Numbered from the stretch's first letter, positions 1 to 5,365 are shown. The stretch: DNA of 7,433 bases from G039029935 sp039029935 (GCA_039029935.1 JBCCFC010000679.1:1-7433), one strand, 5' to 3'. Notes: generated by a model not told the origin, from the letters alone. Made by a program: numbers and translations.

Positions 1-172
1 AATCCATCATCATCGACAGCCACAGGCTCTTGCCAAAGCGACGCGGACGCAGAAACAGCAATTCTTTGCCCCATTCTTCCATGAAACGGATTTTATCCGT
101 CCGGTCGATATAGACATAATCATTGTTGATAATTTCTGCAAACTCACGTATGCCATATGGAAATTTAACCAT
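1..172 (-). CDS. AAA-ATPase-like / PD-(D/E)XK family protein, N-terminal fragment
   Basis: The first 57 codons of a minus-strand gene that continues past the left edge of the window. The start is the ATG at 172-170, with an AGGAG ribosome binding site at 177-181, four bases upstream. The peptide opens MVKFPYGIREF, continues with a YVYIDRTDKI segment (residues 19-28) and reaches LFLRPRRFGKSLWLSM (39-54). This order, 'IxxF...yvDkT..I...LFLRPRRFGKSL', is the signature of the AAA-ATPase-like family (Pfam AAA-ATPase_like), whose proteins usually run to about 500 residues and end in a PD-(D/E)XK nuclease-like domain. The RRFGKS segment, with Lys48 and Ser49, is its Walker A equivalent. The nuclease part cannot be checked here. 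The molecular function of the family is not established; members are often multicopy and mobile. It is transcribed divergently from the transport operon and is probably unrelated to it. Confidence 0.82.
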   Translation of the reverse strand, partial: MVKFPYGIREFAEIINNDYVYIDRTDKIRFMEEWGKELLFLRPRRFGKSLWLSMMMD

Positions 173-375
173 GATACTCCTGCTTTAAAGATATTAGGTG
201 GCGAAAATCGTCGCTGCACCTGATGGTTGTACTGACCCGATTGGCACGTGTAGTATACGCAAAATCGAACAAATTATCAAGTTCGTGGTGGAAGTCACTA
301 ATCGCTGTACCGATGTCTGGCATGTGTTGACAAAACTTGACTTCTGGCTGGCTGAAACGCTGACCATCGCCGAAT
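173..375. other. Divergent intergenic region without a convincing gene
   Basis: Between the AAA-ATPase-like gene and the ugpA promoter. Short open frames exist on both strands over the same bases (plus 198-452 from GTG, minus 165-389 from TTG). Neither has a recognisable ribosome binding site or family motif. The only structure seen is a direct repeat, TTGAC-AAAAC-TTGAC, at 327-341. Confidence 0.45.
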
Positions 376-404
376 TTGTGGTTCACCAATGCCTATGCTA
401 TAGT
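376..404 (+). promoter_or_regulatory. Predicted sigma70-type promoter of the ugp operon
   Basis: A -35 element TTGTGG (376-381), a 17-base spacer and a -10 element TATAGT (399-404, five of six consensus bases). Transcription would start near 410-412, giving a leader of about 38 bases before the ugpA ATG at 449. The call is supported by exact spacing and by the palindrome lying on the predicted start site. Confidence 0.55.
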
Positions 405-408
405 CACG

Positions 409-423
409 TTAACAACTTGTTAA
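409..423. promoter_or_regulatory. Palindromic operator candidate at ugpA start site
   Basis: A perfect inverted repeat TTAACAA-C-TTGTTAA, with seven-base arms around one central base. It begins four bases after the predicted -10 box and so covers the likely transcription start. Its position is that of a classical repressor operator. Odd-length symmetry of this kind fits a dimeric helix-turn-helix repressor. The regulator is not encoded in the window and cannot be named. Confidence 0.5.
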
Positions 424-448
424 TACACCATCAGAGTCAATCTGTATT

Positions 449-1363
449 ATGACAAAACGCAAACTAGGCAATCAACTCTGGTCAACCACCGAAGGACTTC
501 TTTATCTTGCACCCACGTTGATTGGGTTGGGTATCTTTGTCTTTTGGCCGATTTTCAAATCATTTACACTCAGCCTCAATCGCATTGCGCCCTTTGGCAA
601 TCAAATGCGCTATGTGGGGTCAGAGACGTACGTCAAGCTCTTAACCGATGCGGATTATTGGGAGAGTGTCCGCGTGTCCTTGCTCTTTGTATTGGGGACT
701 GTTCCCGTTGGATTAGCCCTTGCCGTCATGCTGGCAATTGCGTTGGCCTATCCACTCCGCCACCTTTCATGGCTACATAGAGCGTTGATTTTTGTGCCCA
801 TCGTCATCAGTTCAGCGGTCACAGGCGTTATTTTCCGTTGGATATATCACCCTGTTGTCGGCTATCTCAACTATGGCATGGTTCAGTTGGGCTTGATTGA
901 GACGATGCGGGATGGACCCAACTGGCTGGCATCCAAAGATTGGGCGTTGTTGGCCGTTATCATTGCCGTGGTCTGGCGACAGCTTGGGTTTAATGTCATC
1001 ATTGCACTGGCAGGCGTCCAGAACATTGACCAAAGTTACTACGAGGCCGCAAAAATTGATGGGGCCAATACATGGAATCGGATTCGCCACATCACGCTGC
1101 CGCTGCTGACACCCACACTCTTTTTTCTGTTGATCATCAACATTATCTTTAGTTTTCAAACCTTTGGTGAAATTGATGTGCTTACCCAAGGTGGCCCCGG
1201 ACGAGCCACCCAAACGATGGTCTATGATATCTTTTATGACGCCTTTGTGGGGACACCCATGCGCGGGCTGGCATCGGCCAAAGCCTATCTGTTGGCACTC
1301 ATGATTGTTGTGATGTCGTATATTCAATTTGCGGTAGGGCAACGACAGGTTCATTATCAATAA
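449..1363 (+). CDS. ugpA: Carbohydrate/glycerol-3-phosphate ABC transporter permease, UgpA/MalF type
   Basis: A 304-residue inner-membrane permease of the binding-protein-dependent transport family (COG1175 type). Hydrophobic segments lie at about residues 17-37, 75-100, 111-134, 164-190, 219-240 and 276-296. The cytoplasmic EAA loop that docks the ATPase is clear at 199-220: EAAKIDGA followed by ITLPLL, matching the EAA---G---------I-LP pattern. A VLTQGGPG turn (244-251) and a following MVYDIFYDAF segment are typical of this subfamily. The ATG at 449 is the first good start; no strong ribosome binding site precedes it. It is first in the operon, 27 bases ahead of the second permease. Assignment to UgpA rather than another sugar permease rests mainly on the partner genes, especially the binding protein, so the symbol is less certain than the class. 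Confidence 0.85.
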   Translation: MTKRKLGNQLWSTTEGLLYLAPTLIGLGIFVFWPIFKSFTLSLNRIAPFGNQMRYVGSETYVKLLTDADYWESVRVSLLFVLGTVPVGLALAVMLAIALAYPLRHLSWLHRALIFVPIVISSAVTGVIFRWIYHPVVGYLNYGMVQLGLIETMRDGPNWLASKDWALLAVIIAVVWRQLGFNVIIALAGVQNIDQSYYEAAKIDGANTWNRIRHITLPLLTPTLFFLLIINIIFSFQTFGEIDVLTQGGPGRATQTMVYDIFYDAFVGTPMRGLASAKAYLLALMIVVMSYIQFAVGQRQVHYQ

Positions 1364-1390
1364 TATTTCGGGCGACTGGTTACGATACTC

Positions 1391-2275
1391 ATGAGCAATC
1401 TTACGACAGTGAACGGACTGGATGCACCACAGGCGTCTAGTCACCAAAAACGATTCACGGGCACGGACCTACTCATCCATGCGCTGTTACTTGGCGTTGG
1501 TTTGATTGTGGCAACCCCCATTTTTATTGCTTTCTTCACAAGCTTTAAGATACCGTCTCAAGCCATGACCTTCCCACCAACATTGATTCCACAGGTATGG
1601 ACAGTTGAAAATTACGTCATGGCGTGGGAGAGTACGCCTTTTGGTCGTTTTTTGGTGAATAGCCTCATTCAGTCAGGCATGATTACCTTTGGACAGGTCA
1701 TTTTTAGCATCTTGGCAGCCTATGCCTTTTCCGTGCTGGTCTTCCCTGGACGGAATCTGTTATTTTACATTGTTCTTGGTAGCCTCATGGTTCCCTTTGA
1801 GTTGACTTTTATTCCCAATTTCATCCTTGTCTCTGAATGGGGGATGGCCGACTCCTATCAGGGGTTGATTGTTCCCTTTATCGCCAATGCCTTTGGTGTA
1901 TTCATGCTCCGACAGTTTTTTTTGACGATTCCCATAGACCTCCACGATGCCGCCAAAATTGACGGGTCGGGGAACTGGCGTTATCTCTGGCAGATCGTCG
2001 TGCCGTTGAGCAAAGGCTCGATTGGCGCATTTGCCATCTTTGCCTTTTTGGGGGCATGGAATCAGTACCTCTGGCCGCTGGTCATCACCAAAACGTTTGA
2101 GATGCGTACACTGCAAATCGGCATCCGTTTCTTTATGACCAATCTTGAACGGGGCGCTGAATGGGGTGCGGTGATGGCGGGTGCGATGATTGCATTGGGG
2201 CCTGCGTTGATTGCCTTTCTGATTGCGCAGCGACAGTTGGTACAGGGCATTGCCATGACCGGACTAAAAGGCTGA
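1391..2275 (+). CDS. ugpE: Carbohydrate/glycerol-3-phosphate ABC transporter permease, UgpE/MalG type
   Basis: A 294-residue second permease, partner of the preceding one in the membrane heterodimer (COG0395 type). Hydrophobic segments are at about 28-50, 92-114, 122-146, 156-177, 208-228 and 260-281. The EAA loop is at 186-206 and reads DAAKIDGSG...VVPLSK, with Asp in place of the usual Glu. Stretches such as MLRQFF (172-177), GAWNQYLWPL (221-230) and the EWGAVMAGAM region (257-266) match what I recall of Escherichia coli UgpE, and the C-terminal GLKG is typical of MalG-type permeases. No clear ribosome binding site is visible before the ATG. The 27-base gap from ugpA argues for co-transcription. 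Together with the binding protein the UgpE label is reasonable, though a closely related sugar-specific permease cannot be excluded. Confidence 0.86.
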   Translation: MSNLTTVNGLDAPQASSHQKRFTGTDLLIHALLLGVGLIVATPIFIAFFTSFKIPSQAMTFPPTLIPQVWTVENYVMAWESTPFGRFLVNSLIQSGMITFGQVIFSILAAYAFSVLVFPGRNLLFYIVLGSLMVPFELTFIPNFILVSEWGMADSYQGLIVPFIANAFGVFMLRQFFLTIPIDLHDAAKIDGSGNWRYLWQIVVPLSKGSIGAFAIFAFLGAWNQYLWPLVITKTFEMRTLQIGIRFFMTNLERGAEWGAVMAGAMIALGPALIAFLIAQRQLVQGIAMTGLKG

Positions 2276-2316
2276 CACATTTGTGTACAACAGATAATGA
2301 TGTCTGTGTATATATT
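2272..2316 (+). promoter_or_regulatory. Weak internal promoter candidates upstream of ugpB
   Basis: In the 97-base gap between ugpE and ugpB there is CTGACA (2272-2277) with GATAAT (2293-2298) at a 15-base spacing, and a separate TATATT box (2311-2316) without a good -35 partner. A separate promoter would help produce binding protein in excess over permease, but the match is poor. Confidence 0.2.
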
Positions 2317-2317
2317 G

Positions 2318-2344
2318 AGGACTTACGCAGTCTGCATAAGTTCT
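2318..2344. repeat. Near-perfect palindrome in the ugpE-ugpB gap
   Basis: The inverted repeat core is ACTTACGCAG-T-CTGCATAAGT (2321-2341), ten-base arms with one mismatch. It extends outward to 13-base arms with two mismatches, one of which is a G-T wobble. As RNA it forms a hairpin just ahead of the ugpB ribosome binding site without including it. No T run follows, so it is not a simple intrinsic terminator. It could be an RNA stability or processing element raising binding-protein output, or a mobile-element end. Confidence 0.6.
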
Positions 2345-2372
2345 ATCTACTTTCTATGAAGGAGAATAATTT

Positions 2373-3782
2373 ATGAACATGCGAAATAGCATGATTGGGT
2401 TGCTACTTATCCTAACACTCATGCTGGCTGCTTGTGCGCCTGCCGCCCCTGCCGGAGATGCAGGGGGTGATATGGGCGATGCTGCTGCTGACAGCGGTGA
2501 AGCAGAAGAGGCTCCTGCGGAAGATGCCGGTGGCGATGTGGTTACACTGGAATTCTGGCATGCCATGAGCGGTGAGTTGGGTGAATTGGTTGATGCGTTG
2601 GTGGCTCGTTTTAACGAAAGTCAAGAGGGCATCGTGGTCAATGCCACCTACCAAGGCTCCTATGACGACACCTATAACGCACTGTTGGCGTCGATGGAAG
2701 CGGGCGGCGTCCCCAACATCATCCAGAACTTTGACATTGCTTCACAGACTATGTTTGACACAGGCATGTTGATTCCTGCCCATGAGCTGATGGACATGGA
2801 TGGATTTGACAGCGATATCTTTATCCCAGCCGTGCGCGATTACTACTCAGATGATCAAGGCATGGTAGCGATGGCCTTTAACAGTTCAACACCGTTGATT
2901 TATTACAACACAGCGATGTTGGCCGAGGCTGGCATTGAGAGCATCGACGGTAGCCTGAGCTTTAGCGAATTCAAGGCTATGTGTGACCAGATTCAGGCCG
3001 CAGGGGTTTCAGAGTACTGCTTTACCTTTGGTCAGGTGGGCTGGTTCTTTGAGCAGACACTTGCCAATAGTGGCGGTCTCTACTTCAACGAGAACAATGG
3101 TCGTACAGGTCGCGCGACTGAGGCAGTCTTCAATGAAGGCGCAGGCGTCGAGGTCTTTGAATTCTATACCAGCCTGATTCAGGAAGGCTATGCGCCCAAC
3201 CTGTCTAGCACATGGTCCGAGACTGACACCACGTTCCAAGCGGGTCAGGCGGCGGTCATGATTGACTCAACATCAGATGTCAAGATCATCCAGAACAGTG
3301 AATTTGAGGTCGGCACAGCCTTCATTCCACATGCAGACAGCGGCGAACGCAATGGCGTCATCATCGGCGGTGCGGCGTTATGGTTGCTCAAATCTGAGGA
3401 TGGTGCACAGAATGATGCGGCGTGGCAGTTCATGAAGTTCATGGCCGAACCACCACAGCAGATTACATGGCACACTGGCTCAGGTTACTTCCCTGTGCGC
3501 ACAGACATGTCGGGTGACGAGACATTGCAGGCATTCTGGGATGAAAATCCAAACTTTGTCACCGCCATTGACCAACTAGCAACCACAGAGACGGTTGTTG
3601 AGGGTGATGTCAACTATGCCGTACTCGGTGGGCGTGCAGGTCCATTCCCTGCCATCCGTCGTTTGATTGTCGAAGCCTACAGCCGTGTGCTGGACGATGG
3701 CCTGACGGCGCAAGAAGCACTGGATGAGGCTGCTGAGAAAGCCAATGAAGAGTTGGCGAATTACAATGCGTTCTTTGAATAG
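2373..3782 (+). CDS. ugpB: ABC transporter substrate-binding lipoprotein, UgpB-like (glycerol-3-phosphate)
   Basis: A 469-residue family-1 solute-binding lipoprotein. The signal peptide ends in the lipobox LAAC with Cys21, followed by an acidic Ala/Gly/Glu-rich tether (22-55). The mature fold starts at TLEFWHAMSGELG (58-70). Compared with E. coli UgpB from memory, the landmarks FWH.M.GELG, FNSSTP (169-174), IIGGA.LW (330-337) and WH..GY.P (366-374) all recur in order. Six of the seven UgpB ligand residues appear kept (Tyr97, Ser172, Ser299, Gly333, Tyr372, Arg429); the seventh, Glu89 in E. coli, is Asp121 here. This is good evidence for sn-glycerol-3-phosphate or a glycerophosphodiester as ligand. 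The start is set by AAGGAG at 2359-2364, eight bases before the ATG, the best ribosome binding site in the operon, as expected for the abundant component. Last gene of the operon; the lipid anchor suggests a cell-envelope-attached receptor. Confidence 0.88.
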   Translation: MNMRNSMIGLLLILTLMLAACAPAAPAGDAGGDMGDAAADSGEAEEAPAEDAGGDVVTLEFWHAMSGELGELVDALVARFNESQEGIVVNATYQGSYDDTYNALLASMEAGGVPNIIQNFDIASQTMFDTGMLIPAHELMDMDGFDSDIFIPAVRDYYSDDQGMVAMAFNSSTPLIYYNTAMLAEAGIESIDGSLSFSEFKAMCDQIQAAGVSEYCFTFGQVGWFFEQTLANSGGLYFNENNGRTGRATEAVFNEGAGVEVFEFYTSLIQEGYAPNLSSTWSETDTTFQAGQAAVMIDSTSDVKIIQNSEFEVGTAFIPHADSGERNGVIIGGAALWLLKSEDGAQNDAAWQFMKFMAEPPQQITWHTGSGYFPVRTDMSGDETLQAFWDENPNFVTAIDQLATTETVVEGDVNYAVLGGRAGPFPAIRRLIVEAYSRVLDDGLTAQEALDEAAEKANEELANYNAFFE

Positions 3783-3853
3783 GCCAAGCCAATCTACCGT
3801 TGCGTAACGATGTAACGGCAGAGATTCGTTTCGTCTAATCTATTGCGAATATG

Positions 3854-3922
3854 ACATCCGTGTTTATCTCTTTCTGTAGCGGCGTAAACCGCTGCAGAAA
3901 GAGATAAACACGGATGTTTTTT
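3854..3922 (+). terminator. Very long hairpin terminator after ugpB
   Basis: Arms of 29 bases (3854-3882 and 3889-3917) are complementary except for a single T opposite G, a wobble pair in RNA. They enclose a six-base loop CGTAAA. Six T residues (3917-3922) follow directly. It lies 71 bases past the ugpB stop and should end the ugp transcript. The stem is far longer than most intrinsic terminators, and its right arm adjoins the truncated resolvase, so it may originally be part of a small mobile or palindromic element. Confidence 0.8.
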
Positions 3923-4253
3923 GTTGCAAGAAATTGGGCTAATCAAAGAGTTCGATGATTTAGGCGTTGCTGTGCGTTTTTTAGACGATGGCATAAGTAC
4001 AGAAGGTACAATGGGGAAAATGGTCGTGACAATCCTCTCAGCGGTTGCTCAGGCCGAACGGCAACGGATTCTTGAACGCACAAACGAAGGGCGCATCGAA
4101 GCCAAGGCTAAAGGTGTGAAATTTGGTCGTAAACGCACTGTTGACCGAAAAAAGGTCCTAACGATGAAGGAACAAGGTGTAGGAGCATCTGATATTGCAA
4201 GACAACTTTCTATCGGACGCTCAACCGTATATAAAATCCTCCAAAATCCTTAG
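3921..4253 (+). pseudogene. tnpR: Truncated Tn3/gamma-delta type resolvase (serine recombinase), C-terminal part
   Basis: About 110 codons equivalent to the last 60% of a roughly 185-residue resolvase. The order is: the end of the catalytic domain with FLDDGIST (20-27), the long E helix MGKMVVTILSAVAQAERQR (31-49) continuing into ERTNEGR (52-58), then FGRKR (68-72) and a C-terminal helix-turn-helix, GASDIARQLSIGRSTVYKIL (88-107). From memory it follows gamma-delta resolvase almost without gaps from about residue 77 to the end. The N-terminal 75 residues or so, including the catalytic Ser and the Arg/Asp active-site residues, are absent, and the 71 bases before the hairpin do not encode them. 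The frame hits a stop upstream inside the hairpin loop, and the TTG at 3921 has no ribosome binding site. It can therefore at most bind DNA, and is probably a dead remnant of a Tn3-family element. Confidence 0.87.
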
Positions 4254-4328
4254 CATATGTTTTTGTTCCGTTGGCCTTCATACTCCGTGTTCGATTTGTT
4301 CTATCACTGACAATCTAGGTACGCCAAT
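4254..4328. other. Spacer between resolvase remnant and toxin-antitoxin promoter
   Basis: No gene or stem-loop is seen. It may contain degenerate flanks of the lost transposon, but no terminal inverted repeat is recognisable. Confidence 0.4.
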
Positions 4329-4357
4329 TTGACAAACGTGATTAGAATACGTAATAT
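4329..4357 (+). promoter_or_regulatory. Promoter of the toxin-antitoxin operon
   Basis: A perfect consensus -35 TTGACA (4329-4334), a 17-base spacer and TAATAT (4352-4357, four of six bases) as -10. Transcription would start near 4364, about 47 bases before the antitoxin ATG. The operator palindrome begins two bases after the -35 box and spans the -10. Confidence 0.65.
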
Positions 4358-4376
4358 ACGCGTATTCTAATCACGT
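4336..4376. promoter_or_regulatory. Operator palindrome of the toxin-antitoxin operon
   Basis: Perfect 16-base arms, ACGTGATTAGAATACG (4336-4351) and its complement (4361-4376), separated by nine bases. The left arm fills the promoter spacer, the -10 falls in the centre and the right arm covers the predicted start site. This is the expected site for autorepression by the Phd/YefM antitoxin, alone or with its toxin. Repressor identity is inferred from position. Confidence 0.7.
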
Positions 4377-4410
4377 AAAGTTCGTAGTTAAATGCATATC
4401 GGAGGCAGAT

Positions 4411-4692
4411 ATGAACGTAATACCACAAATTGAGCCAATTACAACAATGGCTCGTGACCACACGGCATTGATTTCTAAGTTGGACAATGGGCCTGTGATT
4501 TTGGCGCACCGAAGTAAACCGACGGCGGTTTTGGTTTCGATTGATGAATGGAACCAGATTGCTGATGAATTGGCGCGGCTGCGCCGGGCATTCTTGGCCG
4601 AACAGCGCAGTAAAGAGATGGATGAGAATCCAGCACTAGAAATTCCCTTTACGCGGGACGAGTTGACGAAGAGGGGGATCATCAATGGCTAG
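4411..4692 (+). CDS. Type II antitoxin, Phd/YefM family
   Basis: A 93-residue antitoxin. The N-terminal half (1-52) has the family's DNA-binding fold pattern: an I.P.T.M segment, a helix with HTALISKLD (17-25), then GPVILAHRSKPTAVLVS (27-43) and IDEWNQI, corresponding to the usual 'GPViit..gkp.AVlvs.eeye.L'. The C-terminal half (53-93) is charged and helical, ending in FTRDELTKRG; this part normally wraps around and blocks the toxin. GGAGG at 4401-4405 sits five bases before the ATG. The stop overlaps the toxin start by eight bases, so translation is probably coupled. It should neutralise the toxin and repress its own promoter through the palindrome upstream. Confidence 0.88.
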   Translation: MNVIPQIEPITTMARDHTALISKLDNGPVILAHRSKPTAVLVSIDEWNQIADELARLRRAFLAEQRSKEMDENPALEIPFTRDELTKRGIING

Positions 4693-4933
4693 ACGATGGA
4701 CCCTTGTAGCCCACCCGAACTATTTGCAAGCACTGCGTGTGGCTATCCAAAACCCAGATGACCGATTTCGGTTGGCAGAGGCTCTTTGGGACAAGCTAGA
4801 AGAGACGGATAACCCAACCTTGGGTGCAACACCGAACAAAGACAACCAATATGAACTTGTGCTGTATGGGCGAGTTATTCTCTACGAGATTATGGAAGCC
4901 GAAGGCAAAATTCGGCTGCTATTGCTTGAATAG
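4685..4933 (+). CDS. Type II toxin, RelE/ParE-like
   Basis: An 82-residue protein overlapping the antitoxin gene by eight bases, in the usual antitoxin-first order. The layout fits the RelE/ParE fold: a short first strand WTLVAHP (5-11), two helices (about 12-41), then a strand pair with YELVLYGRVILYEI (56-69) and a final strand KIRLLLLE (75-82). The 'Y.L...gRviYEi' pattern is the most telling part. RelE-type toxins cleave mRNA on the ribosome and ParE-type toxins poison gyrase. The sequence alone does not decide which applies, and no clear catalytic His/Arg/Tyr set can be read, so the target is left open. Similarity to well-studied members is modest, but position, size and partner make the toxin call sound. 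Confidence 0.78.
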   Translation: MARRWTLVAHPNYLQALRVAIQNPDDRFRLAEALWDKLEETDNPTLGATPNKDNQYELVLYGRVILYEIMEAEGKIRLLLLE

Positions 4934-4963
4934 CGGCGATGGTGATGGGCATCTAAGATAAAC

Positions 4964-5212
4964 TTACCCACCATACTGCCGCACAGCCTCTTCCTCTGCC
5001 GCCACCTGATTCATCAAATGTAACGGCTTTTCACCAACAGGGTACGTTGCTAGTTCAGCCTGTAATTGTTGTAGGTTTGTCTGATGGATTACAAGCATTT
5101 GCTGTCGCCATTGCTCGTTCTCATCTAAATAGGAGCCATTTGGATGACTGAGTTGCCCAGATTTTTGTCTCCAGCCATTAAGTTTGATTATCAATGACAG
5201 TTTCATTTCCAT
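4964..5212 (-). CDS. Small protein with a possible effector-associated-like helical domain
   Basis: An 82-residue protein, convergent with the toxin gene (30 bases between stops). The start at 5212 is well supported: AGGAGG lies six bases upstream and an extended -10 promoter sits at 5259-5267. The C-terminal half (about 35-80) is helical and reads IHQTNLQQLQAELATY (42-57), then EKPLHLMNQVAAEEEAV (61-77). This resembles, from memory, a short 'nLqqLe.q.a.y...vPLHLlNqIeaEreaI' element common in Chloroflexota and Cyanobacteria, often attached to NACHT, TIR, caspase-like or CHAT effector proteins. The N-terminal third, MEMKLSLIIKLNGWRQ, is not recognised, and no signal peptide or membrane segment is evident. 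If the similarity holds, it could be a stand-alone adaptor piece or a leftover of a larger conflict gene. Otherwise it is simply hypothetical. Confidence 0.6.
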   Translation of the reverse strand: MEMKLSLIIKLNGWRQKSGQLSHPNGSYLDENEQWRQQMLVIHQTNLQQLQAELATYPVGEKPLHLMNQVAAEEEAVRQYGG

Positions 5213-5258
5213 TCAATACCTCCTGCATTTCCGATTAATATAACGACTGATTGAAAAA

Positions 5259-5267
5259 ATTATATCA
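5259..5267 (-). promoter_or_regulatory. Extended -10 promoter for the small gene at 4964-5212
   Basis: On the minus strand the sequence TGATATAAT is a perfect extended -10 (TGnTATAAT). No convincing -35 is present at 16-18 bases, which extended -10 promoters tolerate. Transcription would begin near 5252, about 40 bases before the ATG at 5212. Confidence 0.55.
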
Positions 5268-5334
5268 CGAAAATGTTGTTTTTGAGTACATGCTAACGTG
5301 AATTCACAGCGATGCAAATGACTGATAAATACAC

Positions 5335-5365
5335 AAAAGGCACTCACAGAACGCAAGTGCCTTTT
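5335..5365 (-). terminator. Intrinsic terminator of the LRR operon (possibly bidirectional)
   Basis: Perfect ten-base arms AAAAGGCACT (5335-5344) and AGTGCCTTTT (5356-5365) around an 11-base loop. Read on the minus strand the stem ends in TTTTGTGT, giving a U tract. It lies about 165 bases beyond the stop of the 87-residue gene and upstream of the next minus-strand promoter, so it separates the two minus-strand units. The A tract on the other side would allow termination in the plus direction too. Confidence 0.7.

Noticed and set aside
165..389. Minus-strand 74-codon frame from TTG overlapping the start of the AAA-ATPase-like gene
   Set aside because: TTG start without a ribosome binding site, no family motif, and it lies opposite another open frame. 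The short overlap with the real gene was considered but not enough.
198..452. Plus-strand 84-codon frame from GTG whose stop overlaps the ugpA ATG (ATGA)
   Set aside because: The ATGA overlap is tempting, but there is no ribosome binding site, no recognisable family, and it runs through the predicted ugpA promoter and operator.
812..1447. 211-codon minus-strand frame opposite ugpA and the ugpE start
   Set aside because: It is rich in Cys, His, Asn and Gln with no domain logic, the typical shadow of a membrane-protein gene on the other strand, where the permease frame has clear family motifs.
2354..2566. Minus-strand Ala/Ser/Pro-rich frame opposite the start of ugpB
   Set aside because: The composition is a by-product of the Ala/Gly/Glu-rich lipoprotein linker read backwards.
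3799..3820. Short inverted repeat CCGTT...AACGG after ugpB
   Set aside because: Five-base arms around a 12-base interval with no T run; the strong hairpin at 3854-3922 explains termination better.
4284..4313. Possible resolvase (res) subsite resembling gamma-delta site I downstream of the truncated tnpR
   Set aside because: The TGTTCGA and CTGACA ends are suggestive, but half-site matches are poor, spacing needs adjustment, and res normally lies upstream of tnpR.
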